From: Nioella ostreopsis
GTDB lineage: Bacteria > Pseudomonadota > Alphaproteobacteria > Rhodobacterales > Rhodobacteraceae
Assembly (NCBI RefSeq): GCF_004000255.1
Contig: NZ_RCIQ01000010.1
Coordinates: forward strand, 1-64,000
DNA length: 64,000 bases
Direction of reading: 5' to 3'
In this document: in pieces, positions 16,374 to 24,813 of the stretch
Position numbering within the stretch: position 1 is the stretch's first letter
Layout of the letters: every line of letters begins with the position of its first letter
Notes under the pieces: model-generated
What the model saw: only the letters and a program-made list of their open reading frames with translations
Databases searched by the model: none
Told to the model about the DNA's origin: nothing
Program-made: the position numbers and the translations under genes

Positions 16374-17263
16374 TGGTAATGTGTCCGCTTGTCAAGAATG
16401 GTGAATTTGATGCCAGCCACTATGCCAAGCACCGCGAGCACGAGAATCGTCATCGCTGCCGCCTGGGGCGCGTCGAAGAACGCGAACGCCATTTCCCAGA
16501 TGTAGTAGAGGATCAGCTTGGAGGCATCGTTCGGCCCACCCTTCGTCAGGATGAAGAGATGGTCGATCAGCTTGACCGAGTTGATCAGAGCGTTGACGAG
16601 TATGAATAGCGTCGTCGGCATTAGTAGCGGTAGCACGATCCGCCGCGTGTAAGTCCAGCGGCTGGCGCCCTCGATGTCGGCAGCCTCCTTGAGGTCCTCA
16701 GGGATGGTCTGAAGCGCAGCGAGGTAGAAGATCATGAAGAAGCCTGCCTCTTTCCAAATCGTCACAATGATAACTGCCCAGAGTGCTGTCTCAGGCTGGC
16801 CGAGCCAGTTCACGGAGGGCAGTCCAAAGAGAGACCCAATCTGGTCAAGAACGCCGAGGCCGGGTGTGTAGAAGAAGAGCCATAGGTTCGCAGCCGCGAT
16901 CATCGGCAGAACGGTTGGCGTAAAGTAAGCCGTGCGCACGAAGCCCCGTGCAGGAATCTTGGAGTTCGCCCAGAGCGCCATAGCCAAGGCTATGGCCATG
17001 GAAATTGGGATCGTGGCTGCGGCGTAGATCAGGTTGTTTTGCACCACGGTCCAGAAAGTCGGATCAGCGAAGAGGTCACTATAGTTCTCCACGCCGACAA
17101 ATTCCGAAGGACGCCTCCGTGTCTCGCGGCTAAACAGGCTCGTCCACAACGTCGCAAGCGATGGGTAGAAAGCGAAAGTGGTCAGCAGGACCGCGGCAGG
17201 CGACAGCAGCAGCCAGCCATAGATCGCCTGCCTGCGGCGCTCGAGATTTACATGCTTCGCCAT
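16370..17263 (-). CDS. ugpA: ABC permease (UgpA/MalF-like)
   Basis: About 297 aa with six membrane segments and the EAA motif DLKEAADIEGASRWTYTRRI (about residues 195-215). It is the partner of the UgpE-like permease. I use ATG 17263, which has GAAGGG about 8 bp upstream, rather than an in-frame TTG at 17284. A strong hairpin separates it from the binding-protein gene upstream, so the binding protein may be made in larger amounts. Confidence 0.88.
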   Translation of the reverse strand: MAKHVNLERRRQAIYGWLLLSPAAVLLTTFAFYPSLATLWTSLFSRETRRRPSEFVGVENYSDLFADPTFWTVVQNNLIYAAATIPISMAIALAMALWANSKIPARGFVRTAYFTPTVLPMIAAANLWLFFYTPGLGVLDQIGSLFGLPSVNWLGQPETALWAVIIVTIWKEAGFFMIFYLAALQTIPEDLKEAADIEGASRWTYTRRIVLPLLMPTTLFILVNALINSVKLIDHLFILTKGGPNDASKLILYYIWEMAFAFFDAPQAAAMTILVLAVLGIVAGIKFTILDKRTHYQ

Positions 17264-17290
17264 GAGTCTGCCCTTCGGAGCCAATTGCGG

Positions 17291-17320
17291 GCGGGCACCC
17301 GGAAAAAGCCGGGCGCCCGC
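17291..17320 (-). promoter_or_regulatory. Intercistronic hairpin after the binding-protein gene
   Basis: A 12-bp stem with one mismatch (17291-17302 against 17309-17320, 6-nt loop) lies in the short gap between the binding-protein stop and the permease start. There is no T-run on the coding strand. A transcript-stabilising or partially terminating hairpin is more likely than a full terminator. Confidence 0.5.
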
Positions 17321-17329
17321 AGCAACGGA

Positions 17330-18586
17330 TTACTGGTAGTCGCGCAGCAACCTGACGGCCGCGGCATTGGCCTCTGACAGGGCATCGCCCGGCGTAGAGG
17401 CACCGGTCAGAGCGGCTTGAATCGCATTGTTTAGCCCCTCGCGCACCCGCGCAGTCTCGAACGTCGAGAACTCTGCGACAGCGTTTTCGAGCTGGTTGCG
17501 AGCAACAAGCGCCGGCGGGAACTCGGCGGTGTAAGCTTGCAGCTCTTCGGTTTCGTAAGCTGCAGGCGAGACGCCCATATAGCCAGTCGCAATCGACCAT
17601 GCCGCCGCCTGATCGGGTGAAGTCATGAATTCGATCAGCCGCAAGGCCGCCGCGCGCTCTTCGGGGGTGGTATCCTCAAAGATGTAGAAGTTGCCACCGC
17701 CTGTCGGCGAACCGGGGCGCAGGTTTGCGGGAAGCTCTGCGACACCGAAATCGAACGTCGCGGCGTTGCGAACAGCAGTAAGGTTGCCGGTCGAGTGCCA
17801 CATCATCGCGGTCTGACCTTCCAGAAAGGCCTGACGCAGAGTGCCCCATTCCACAGTGCCGGTCGGCATGATGCCGTGCTCGGTTGACAGCGAAAGCCAG
17901 AACTCCAGCGCCTCTACGACTTCGGGATCGTCGAAATAGGTGGTCAGGCCGTCGCCCGACATGAGCTCTTCGCCATTCTGGATAGCCAGCGCCTGGAACA
18001 TCCAGTAGGGATAGCCCGTCGAGGGGATCATGAGGCCCCAGGTGTCCTCGTCGGTCAGGGCCTGGCCCATGCTGACGATCTCTTCCCAGCTCGAAGGAGG
18101 CGCATCAGGATCAAGGCCCGCCTCGCGGAACATGTCACGATTGTAATAGGCCACGATGGTTGAGCGCTGGAACGGGATGCCCCAAGTCTGCCCTTCTATC
18201 CGACTGTTGGCCATTAGCGCGGGATAAAAACTGTCCAGCCATTCCTGCGAAACGCCCTCGATGCTTTCAAAAGGCACGATCAAGCCTTGCTCGATCAGGT
18301 CGTAGGCATCAATAGAGAACATCACCGCAAGCTGCGCCGGCTCGCCCGAAGCCAAGGCCGACAAGGCCCGCACACGGGTGTCGTCGTAGTTGCCGGAGTA
18401 GATGGCCTCCACGCTGATATCTGGGTTCGCAGCCTCAAATTCGGCCACAATCCCGTCAACGACCTCTGTCAAGGCACCGCCAACCGCGATCGGATAATAC
18501 ATGGTCAATTCCGTCTCCGCTGCGAGCGGGGCTGCCAGCAACGCGACCGCGGCACTGCCAACGGCAAGTCTTCTGAAACAAGTCAT
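17330..18586 (-). CDS. ugpB: ABC extracellular solute-binding protein (UgpB-like, family 1)
   Basis: About 418 aa. A Sec signal peptide (FRRLAVGSAAVALLAAPLAAE) is followed by TELTMYYP and a GIVAEFEAANPDISVEAIYSG region with NYDDT, resembling UgpB-type glycerol-3-phosphate binding proteins. I chose ATG 18586 because AGGGAGGAA lies 5 bp upstream. It delivers substrate to the UgpAE-like permease. It is flanked by the ATPase gene upstream and the permeases downstream in one operon that also encodes a phosphodiesterase. Alternative ligands are other polyol or sugar phosphates. Confidence 0.86.
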   Translation of the reverse strand: MTCFRRLAVGSAAVALLAAPLAAETELTMYYPIAVGGALTEVVDGIVAEFEAANPDISVEAIYSGNYDDTRVRALSALASGEPAQLAVMFSIDAYDLIEQGLIVPFESIEGVSQEWLDSFYPALMANSRIEGQTWGIPFQRSTIVAYYNRDMFREAGLDPDAPPSSWEEIVSMGQALTDEDTWGLMIPSTGYPYWMFQALAIQNGEELMSGDGLTTYFDDPEVVEALEFWLSLSTEHGIMPTGTVEWGTLRQAFLEGQTAMMWHSTGNLTAVRNAATFDFGVAELPANLRPGSPTGGGNFYIFEDTTPEERAAALRLIEFMTSPDQAAAWSIATGYMGVSPAAYETEELQAYTAEFPPALVARNQLENAVAEFSTFETARVREGLNNAIQAALTGASTPGDALSEANAAAVRLLRDYQ

Positions 18587-18623
18587 CAGTTCCTCCCTAG
18601 TTTGTTGAGAGGGCGCGTCATCC

Positions 18624-19667
18624 TCATATGTCGATCGCGCCCGTCTGCGGCGATATCCTCCTGCCGCTGGAGTCGAAAAAGTGCAGATCCTCATCAGAAA
18701 AGGTGATTTCGAGTTCCTTGCCCGCGGGTATGTTACGAAGCCCCGGCATGCTGACCGTCAGACCGGACGCAGAGGAATGGGTCAGGCCAACGAAGGTTTC
18801 CGAGCCGAGAAACTCGCACTCCGAGACGCGGCAGGTCAGCCGTCCATTTCCGGCCTCAACCACTTGGACGTCCTCGGCACGCAGTCCAATTTTGTCGTAT
18901 CCCTCGAAGCCCGGCAGCGCTGCCCCCGCGATAAGCGCCATCGGCGGCGAACCGACGAATTCGGCGACGAATGTATTGGCGGGGCGGTAATAGAGATCCT
19001 CGGGTGACCCGGTCTGCTGAATGCGGCCATCCTTCATCAAGACGACGATATCGGCCATGCTCATGGCTTCGGTCTGGTCGTGGGTGACGTAGATGACCGT
19101 GATCCCGAGATCGACTTGCAGTTTCTTTATGTCCTTTCGAACCGACGCACGCAGCTTTGCGTCGAGATTCGACAGCGGTTCGTCCATCAGGCAAAGTGGC
19201 TGGTTGGCGACAATGGCACGGGCGAGCGCTACGCGCTGTCGCTGACCGCCGGACAATTCGCCGGGCTTTCGCGTCTCGTAGCCGAGTAGACCCGTGATCT
19301 CCAGTGCGCGGCGAAGCTTCTCCTGACGCTCGGAAGCGCGCACCCTTCGCACCTTGAGGCCAAATACCACGTTCTCGGCAACACTCAAATGCGGAAAGAG
19401 CGCGTAGGATTGGAAGACCATCGAAAGGTTGCGCTCGGACGGGGCCGCCGTCGTCACATCGCGCCCGTCGATGGTGATCGTGCCCTCGTCAGGCAACTCC
19501 AGCCCTGAAAGAAGGCGCAACGTCGTGGACTTGCCACAGCCCGACGGCCCCAGAAGCGCCACGAATGAACCGCGCGGAATCGATAGATCGACCTCTTCGA
19601 CACCGAGCTGGCCGTTCCAACGTTTGGCGACATTCTCGACGCGCACGAATGGCTCGCTGCTGGTCAT
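18624..19667 (-). CDS. ugpC: ABC transporter ATP-binding protein (UgpC/MalK-like)
   Basis: A 347-aa ATPase. Walker A is GPSGCGKSTTLRLL (residues about 39-52), the Q-loop is FQSYALFPH, the signature is LSGGQRQRVALARA (about 135-148) and Walker B is LCLMDEPLSNLDAKL. The H-loop is VTHDQTEAM. A C-terminal OB/TOBE domain (about 240-347) is typical of MalK/UgpC. It powers the importer encoded downstream. Its start overlaps the stop of the DeoR gene by 4 bp, so regulator and transporter are translationally coupled. Confidence 0.92.
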   Translation of the reverse strand: MTSSEPFVRVENVAKRWNGQLGVEEVDLSIPRGSFVALLGPSGCGKSTTLRLLSGLELPDEGTITIDGRDVTTAAPSERNLSMVFQSYALFPHLSVAENVVFGLKVRRVRASERQEKLRRALEITGLLGYETRKPGELSGGQRQRVALARAIVANQPLCLMDEPLSNLDAKLRASVRKDIKKLQVDLGITVIYVTHDQTEAMSMADIVVLMKDGRIQQTGSPEDLYYRPANTFVAEFVGSPPMALIAGAALPGFEGYDKIGLRAEDVQVVEAGNGRLTCRVSECEFLGSETFVGLTHSSASGLTVSMPGLRNIPAGKELEITFSDEDLHFFDSSGRRISPQTGAIDI

Positions 19668-20440
19668 TCGCTGTCCTCTGCAAATATGATTTGGCTGTTC
19701 AATGCCTCGATCAGCGGCGCGAACGCCTCGCCGGGAGCGCGGTCGCAGACCACTAGATCGATATCGGCGATGTTGCCGCCCATAGCCGGAGCAAGGCGCC
19801 CGAACTTGCTGTGGTCGATGACCAGAAGCGATGTTTCGGCATTTTGCCGAAGTCTTTCGGTCGCCCGCACCTCCGCCTGGTGAAATTCCAGCAGGCCGCC
19901 ATCCACATCCACGCCAGCCGTGCCGAAGATCGCAAATTCAGCGCGGTAGCGACCGAAGAAAGCGACGACCTCCTCGCCGACGAAATCGCGGTCCGGAAGA
20001 CGCAGTTCGCCCCCAGGCAGAATGATCCGGTTGGAGACCTCTTCGCTCAGTGCCATCGCCGCGCTAAGATTGTTCGTGATCACCGTCAGCTCTTTGCGCC
20101 GATGCAGCGCCCTGGCCACGCCTAGGGCTGTTGAACCTATCGAGATGAAAAGCGTCGCACCATCAGGGATCCGGGAGGCTGCGATCTCGCCGATGGCGCG
20201 CTTGCCGACAAGGTTGGTGCCAGCGCGCTGATCGAATGGAGTGTTCAGCCTGTCCTCGGCCAGCTCAATCCGGCCATGAGCCCGGCGCAGCCCGTCACTG
20301 TCGCTGAGCATGTCGAGATCGCGCCGGATCGTCTGGGTCGAGACACCGAGCATGTCTGCAAGAGCTCCCACGCTGATTGCACCGCGTTCCTGCACGATCT
20401 GCTGGATCAAGTCCCGCCGTCTGATCTTTTTCGACGCCAC
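19664..20440 (-). CDS. DeoR/GlpR-family transcriptional regulator
   Basis: About 258 aa, normal for DeoR proteins. The N-terminal HTH reads ISVGALADMLGVSTQTIRRDLD (residues about 20-42). It is followed by the sugar-phosphate sensor domain with SIGSTALGVARAL, TNNLSAAMAL and GGELR. I use the GTG at 20440 because AGGAGA is 6 bp upstream and the length then matches the family; longer in-frame starts add an unconserved, low-complexity tail. DeoR proteins usually sense phosphorylated sugars or glycerol-3-phosphate, which fits the operon. It likely represses this operon and the divergent HAD gene. Confidence 0.88.
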   Translation of the reverse strand: MASKKIRRRDLIQQIVQERGAISVGALADMLGVSTQTIRRDLDMLSDSDGLRRAHGRIELAEDRLNTPFDQRAGTNLVGKRAIGEIAASRIPDGATLFISIGSTALGVARALHRRKELTVITNNLSAAMALSEEVSNRIILPGGELRLPDRDFVGEEVVAFFGRYRAEFAIFGTAGVDVDGGLLEFHQAEVRATERLRQNAETSLLVIDHSKFGRLAPAMGGNIADIDLVVCDRAPGEAFAPLIEALNSQIIFAEDSE

Positions 20441-20738
20441 GCGATTCTCCTGTTGCTTTGAGCAAAGTCTATGGCTCGAGATGCAACATAACAACATTTT
20501 TCTGAGTCCCTCGGTCGGACTGAAGGCGGATGCTCGCAACGAGTTTGAGTATTTTTTATTCTTTTTCAAAGCACAAAGATGTCTCACAGAGATCCTGCTG
20601 ATCAGTGCGCCTGCCCAGCGCATCGCAATATTTTGTCGTTTTGTCGTTTTTTTCTTCCAATTCTGCTTTGGCAATCCTACGGTTCGAAGCGCGAGCCCCT
20701 AAGGTCTCGCCCAGCAGAGCAAGAGGCCGCCATCCGCC
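20441..20738. promoter_or_regulatory. Divergent control region between DeoR operon and HAD gene
   Basis: About 300 bp, clearly more AT-rich than its surroundings. It contains two adjacent copies of TTTTGTCG (20631-20646) followed by a T-run, and a TTTGA/TCAAA inverted pair near 20545. These are candidate operators for the DeoR protein but none is certain. No gene is visible. Confidence 0.4.
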
Positions 20739-21623
20739 ATGGAGAGTGTTGAAAGCATCTTTAGCCGCTACGAGTATGTGCGACCGCGTATGCCTACGGC
20801 CTCCTTCGAAGCTGACACTCGCAACATCGCTTCATTGCTCGACATTACCGAGGAGATCGACGCATTCGTTTTTGATGCGTTCGGCGTTCTGAATGTCGGA
20901 GAAGTCCCCATCCCGGGCGCGGCTGCTAGACTGGATCAACTGCGCGCCCTCGGGTGCGCGATCCGTATCCTATCGAACGCGGCAAGTTATCATCATGATC
21001 GCGCCGTGGAAAAGTTCCGCAAGCTGGGGATAATAGTCGCCCCCGAGGAAATCGTGACCAGCCGGGATGCAACGCTTCCGGCGTTAGGTCCTGGGCGTTG
21101 GGGTTGTATCGCGGCGCCATCCGACGATCTGTCTGATGTGCCTGCTCAGACCACCAGACTGCTGGACAATCCTGCCGACTATGCGTCTGTCGACGCTTTC
21201 TTGTTCCTATCTACCGAGATCTGGACCTCTGAACGGCAAAAAATCCTACAGCAAGCGCTGGAACAGCGGCCACGGCCGGTGATGATTGCGAATGCCGACC
21301 TCGTGGCGCCACGGGAAGGCGGTTTCACTTTGGAGCCGGGTCATTTCGGGCATTTGCTCGTGGACCGGGGCATTCCCAACGTCCGTTTCTTCGGGAAGCC
21401 CTTTCCTGAGGTCTACGAGATAGTCGAGACCTCTTTGCCGGGCGTCCCCGTTGAACGCATAGCGATGTGCGGCGACACCTTGCACACCGACATCCTCGGC
21501 GCAGCTGCGCGCGGCTGGCGCACAGTGCTTGTTTCCCGAGATGGGTTATTTTCCGGCGAAGATGTCCCGACATACTGCCTCTCGTCAAACATACGACCCA
21601 CCTGGCATCTTTCTCGCATCTGA
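20739..21623 (+). CDS. HAD-superfamily class IIA hydrolase (NagD/TIGR01459-like)
   Basis: A 294-aa protein. HAD motif I is VFDAFGVLN (Asp46), motif II the Ser/Asn in ILSNAAS, motif III the Lys in FFGKPFPEVYE and motif IV MCGDTLHTDILGA (near 246). The C2-type cap between motifs II and III matches NagD-like phosphatases. The usual second Asp of motif I (DxD) is Phe48; the related TIGR01459 group also lacks it (Trp there). Divergent from the DeoR-ABC-phosphodiesterase operon, it may dephosphorylate glycerol-3-phosphate or a related product, but the missing Asp makes phosphatase activity uncertain. Confidence 0.82.
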   Translation: MESVESIFSRYEYVRPRMPTASFEADTRNIASLLDITEEIDAFVFDAFGVLNVGEVPIPGAAARLDQLRALGCAIRILSNAASYHHDRAVEKFRKLGIIVAPEEIVTSRDATLPALGPGRWGCIAAPSDDLSDVPAQTTRLLDNPADYASVDAFLFLSTEIWTSERQKILQQALEQRPRPVMIANADLVAPREGGFTLEPGHFGHLLVDRGIPNVRFFGKPFPEVYEIVETSLPGVPVERIAMCGDTLHTDILGAAARGWRTVLVSRDGLFSGEDVPTYCLSSNIRPTWHLSRI

Positions 21624-21782
21624 GGTCTTTTTGAGCTGCCAGCAAAAGTGTAGGGACTTTGTGTTTTAAGCATGAAAGACACCTTCTGGGACCTAGACGT
21701 CATCTGACGGTTTTGCTCGGGGATACAGGACCCGTTTAGGGCACCATGCTTCAATCGTGAAAAATGCGTGAGGTGCAAATCA

Positions 21783-23033
21783 CTAGTTCGATGAAATCAA
21801 AAACAACGCCCAGTCCTCCATCATCTGCCTCCGCTTTTCCAACAGGTCCGTCCTGCGGTATGCACGTTCGACTTCATTGCCGACCTGGTGTGCTAAAGCG
21901 AGCTCGGCCATCTCGGCGGGGTAATCGGTCATCTCTGCAGCCCAATCCCGGAACGAGGAACGTAGTCCGTGCGGCACTGCGGGTCGTCCCGACCGGTGAT
22001 CAAGAAACCCCTTCCCTCCCAACTCAAGGTCGAGTGCGTGCGCGCGCTTCATCGCCTTGGAAATTGTCGCATCCGATAGCGCTCCGCCACGATGGGCCGT
22101 GAAAAGTAGATCGGATCCGAGGAACCTCGGAGTGGCCTCAAGCACCGCACATGCGGCGTTCGCAAGCGGAACCCGGTGCTCGCGCGCTGCTTTCATGCGC
22201 TCCGACGAAATCGTCCATAGCCTCCGCTTCAGGTCAATCTCTGTCCAATCCGCTCCGCGAACCTCGCCGCTCCTCGCCGCGGTCAGCGCGACAAGTTGAA
22301 GGGCGCGAGCCCCCATTCCTTCGATGCTTTTTACCCGCTCAAACCACCGTGGGAGATCTGTGAGCCCAACGGCCGGATGGCTGACAACTTTCGAGACGCG
22401 ATCAGGCTTAGGGAGCATCTCTTTCAGGTGACCCGCCCAACGAGCGGGATTCTCACCATCGTAGTGACCATGCGCCTTGGCCCACTCGAAGACTTCCTCC
22501 AGTCTCTGGCGCAGGCGCTTCGCCGTCGGCGTCTTTCCAAGCCAGATTGGCTCTAGCACATTCAAGATATCCCGCGCGTCGATTTCTGCAGTAGGCTTTA
22601 ATTTAAGGGACGGCAGGGCGTGCTGACGGACCGAGCTGAGCCAGTTCCGCGCATGCTTGTCGCTGCCGAGCTCAGGCCGTTTCTTGGCGTAAAAGAATTC
22701 CTCGACAACATCGCCGAAGGGCTTTCCTCGATGCTGGGAGGCACGCAGAGTCAGCATCGCTTCACGACGTTCCTCTATCGGATCGCCACCGCGTGCGATC
22801 ACCGCCTTGGCCTCGCGAGCGAGGTGTCTGGCTTCTGCAAGACCGACATCCGGAAACGGTCCAAGACCCATCTCCCGTCTCTTTGAGCCAATGGTCGCGC
22901 GAAGGATCCATGACCTAGCGCCGGTGTCCGAGACATTGAGGTAAAGGCCTGTCACACCGCCCACGGCGTGAAGGCCAGGGTCCGTCAGGCGGCGCAACTC
23001 GAGAGGCGAAAGCTCTTTAGGTTTCCTTGGCAT
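21783..23033 (-). CDS. int: Tyrosine recombinase/integrase (P4 type)
   Basis: A 416-aa integrase. The N-terminal DUF4102-like arm-binding domain has GLYLNVSDTGARSWILR and GLGPFPDVGLAEAR (residues about 28-75), followed by a core-binding SAM-like domain. The catalytic domain carries Arg in LTAARSGEVRGADW, HGLRSSFRDW (His-x-x-Arg), LAHQVGNEVERAYRR (second His and nucleophile Tyr) near 390. All catalytic residues are present, so it appears functional. No tRNA lies next to it, and the genes on both sides are ordinary metabolic genes, so the element it once moved is not evident. Confidence 0.93.
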   Translation of the reverse strand: MPRKPKELSPLELRRLTDPGLHAVGGVTGLYLNVSDTGARSWILRATIGSKRREMGLGPFPDVGLAEARHLAREAKAVIARGGDPIEERREAMLTLRASQHRGKPFGDVVEEFFYAKKRPELGSDKHARNWLSSVRQHALPSLKLKPTAEIDARDILNVLEPIWLGKTPTAKRLRQRLEEVFEWAKAHGHYDGENPARWAGHLKEMLPKPDRVSKVVSHPAVGLTDLPRWFERVKSIEGMGARALQLVALTAARSGEVRGADWTEIDLKRRLWTISSERMKAAREHRVPLANAACAVLEATPRFLGSDLLFTAHRGGALSDATISKAMKRAHALDLELGGKGFLDHRSGRPAVPHGLRSSFRDWAAEMTDYPAEMAELALAHQVGNEVERAYRRTDLLEKRRQMMEDWALFLISSN

Positions 23034-23338
23034 CTATCCCGCCATCCATCCCACCAACATCGAAATGCTTGCCTACAACATGCTGCACCAGGATGAAACA
23101 AGAAACCTTGTAAATAATTGTTTTTCCTATGATATGAAGATTTCTATCATTCCATGTGAAAGCCCATGCAACGCCATCGCTGCGGACCTACGGGCTGCCA
23201 CTTCCTTCACATCACGACCGGTTTCGAGCAGCGCGCCTTCGGGCTTTGCGTTTGGTTCAGCCTGTTATCTGCTTATAAACAAATAAAACCCCGGTCGGAT
23301 CGAGTCCGGCCGGGGTCTTGGGTTGCGGGGGGACGGGG
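23034..23338. other. Intergenic region between integrase and ridA-like gene
   Basis: About 300 bp. The first half is AT-rich (around 23100-23150) and probably holds the integrase promoter. The end carries the terminator of the RidA gene. I see no tRNA or attachment-site duplication. Confidence 0.5.
23282..23315 (-). terminator. Intrinsic terminator of the RidA gene
   Basis: An 11-bp stem (23289-23299 with 23105-type partner at 23305-23315, one G-T pair) and 5-nt loop are followed on the minus strand by TTTTATTT. It lies 24 bp past the RidA-family stop codon. Confidence 0.75.
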
Positions 23339-23713
23339 TCAGCCGATGGCTGCCAGTGCCAGCACTTCGATGCGGTAGTGGGGCTTGGCCATGCGGGCCT
23401 CGACGCAAACGCGGGTCGGCGGGGTGATGTCGGACACCCAGTCATCCCAGACCGCGTTCATGCCGTCATAATCTTCCATCTCGCGCAGCCAGATCTGGAC
23501 AGAGATAAGGTTTTCGCGGGCAGCCCCGGCTTCGGCCAGCAGCGCATCGACCTTGGCGAAGACGTCGCGGGACTGCGCGGCGATGTCACCATCTTCCAGC
23601 TGCGACACCTGACCGGCGAGGTGGACAAGGCCGTTATGCGTGGCAATGGCCGAAAAACGGGGGGAGCCGCCGAGTTTGGTCACGGGGGCGGCGGCGTTGG
23701 TCATCATGTTCAT
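23339..23713 (-). CDS. RidA family protein (YjgF/YER057c/UK114)
   Basis: About 124 aa after start correction. The RidA fold is supported by HNGLVHLAGQVSQ (residues about 27-40), SRDVFAKVDALLAEAGAARENLISVQIWL and the C-terminal PPTRVCVEARMAKPHYRIEVLALAA with the conserved Arg and Glu. RidA proteins hydrolyse reactive enamines/imines from PLP enzymes or, in side groups, act in nitrogen-compound catabolism. It is divergent from a LysR gene, so it is probably a target of that regulator and part of the aldehyde dehydrogenase/BCCT locus. The start is ambiguous among nearby ATGs (23713, 23707, 23704). Confidence 0.88.
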   Translation of the reverse strand: MNMMTNAAAPVTKLGGSPRFSAIATHNGLVHLAGQVSQLEDGDIAAQSRDVFAKVDALLAEAGAARENLISVQIWLREMEDYDGMNAVWDDWVSDITPPTRVCVEARMAKPHYRIEVLALAAIG

Positions 23714-23829
23714 GGGGGTGGAGGTCCAGTTGCGTTTCGAACATCGGCAGGCATAGCTGCGCACCAGAGATTGCAACAGACTCAATTTTGTGGAATTTAT
23801 TTCAGAAAATCTGAACTGGAGGGGCGCCT

Positions 23830-24711
23830 TTGTCCATCAAGATCGAAATGCTGCGCTGCTTCCGGGCCGTGGTGGATCAGGGCTCGCTGGCCGAGGCCGC
23901 CGCAGAGCTGGGGCGCACACCCTCTGCCGTGTCGATGATGCTGAAGCAGTTCGAGGAGCATATCGGCGCGCCCCTGTTCGAGACCGCCCGGAAATCGCGC
24001 CTCACCCCCCTTGGTCAGTTGATTCATGCCGAAGCCCGGCGGGAGCTGGACCATTTCGACCGCACCGTTTCCACGATCGAGGGGCTGTCGCGGGCAGAGC
24101 TCGGTTTTGTCCGGCTGTCGGTCACACCCTCGCTGGCGCAATCTGTCCTGCCGCCTATCCTGCAGCGCTTTCTTCTGGATCACCCCAATGTGCGCGTCGA
24201 TATGGCGGACATGGATTCCGCCGCCGTACACGAAGACCTCAAGGCGGAACGGGCGGATATCGGTCTGGCCAGTATAGGCGCATTACAGGGCTTCGATTGC
24301 CGCCCGTTGTTTTCCGACCGCTTCGGCGTGATCTGCCGCCGTGATCACCCGCTGGCGCGAGACTGGGATCAGCTGACCTGGGCCGATCTGGACGGTGTGG
24401 ATTTCATTGCCAATGGGCTGTGCAGCCAGATCCGGCACGAGGGCTTTGCCCCGATCCTGGACAAAGCGCGGCTGATGGTGCGCAACACGGCTTCGCTTCT
24501 GGGGTTGGTCAAGGCCGGTGTCGGCATCACCGTGCTGCCCCGGCTGGTTGTGCTGCCCGAGTTCACCGATCTCGCGTTCCTGCCCCTGGCCGATACGGAT
24601 GCGCGGCGAGAGGTCTGGATGATCACCCAGCCAAGGCAAATGCTGACCCCCGCCGCACGGGCCTTGGCCGAGTCGATCCGACATGCGCGGATCACCGGTG
24701 TGGATCACTGA
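23830..24711 (+). CDS. LysR-family transcriptional regulator
   Basis: A 293-aa protein with an N-terminal HTH (MLRCFRAVVDQGSLAEAAAELGRTPSAVSMMLKQFE, shown by LAEAAAELGRTPSAVS) and a periplasmic-binding-like effector domain from about residue 90. The start is TTG at 23830, with GGAGGGG 7 bp upstream; no ATG fits as well. It lies between the divergent RidA gene and the aldehyde dehydrogenase gene downstream, and probably controls both. The co-inducer is unknown. Confidence 0.9.
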   Translation: MSIKIEMLRCFRAVVDQGSLAEAAAELGRTPSAVSMMLKQFEEHIGAPLFETARKSRLTPLGQLIHAEARRELDHFDRTVSTIEGLSRAELGFVRLSVTPSLAQSVLPPILQRFLLDHPNVRVDMADMDSAAVHEDLKAERADIGLASIGALQGFDCRPLFSDRFGVICRRDHPLARDWDQLTWADLDGVDFIANGLCSQIRHEGFAPILDKARLMVRNTASLLGLVKAGVGITVLPRLVVLPEFTDLAFLPLADTDARREVWMITQPRQMLTPAARALAESIRHARITGVDH

Positions 24712-24731
24712 CTTCAGTTCTTCTTAAGCAA

Positions 24732-24758
24732 ATTCAATTTCTTTGCGTTTGATTGAAT
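24732..24758 (+). promoter_or_regulatory. Inverted repeat before the aldehyde dehydrogenase gene
   Basis: ATTCAAT (24732-24738) and ATTGAAT (24752-24758) form a perfect 7-bp inverted repeat with 13-bp spacing, about 55 bp upstream of the dehydrogenase start. The ATTCAAT half also occurs upstream of the DUF1445 gene (near 32255). It is a candidate LysR site. Confidence 0.45.
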
Positions 24759-24813
24759 CCTCGCTCTATGGCCCTCTCCCGCAATAAAATGCGCGCAGAA
24801 AGAGGACCGCCAG

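Noticed and set aside
21626-21782. tRNA or attachment site next to the integrase
   Set aside because: No cloverleaf or CCA-type acceptor sequence could be found here or between 23034 and 23338.
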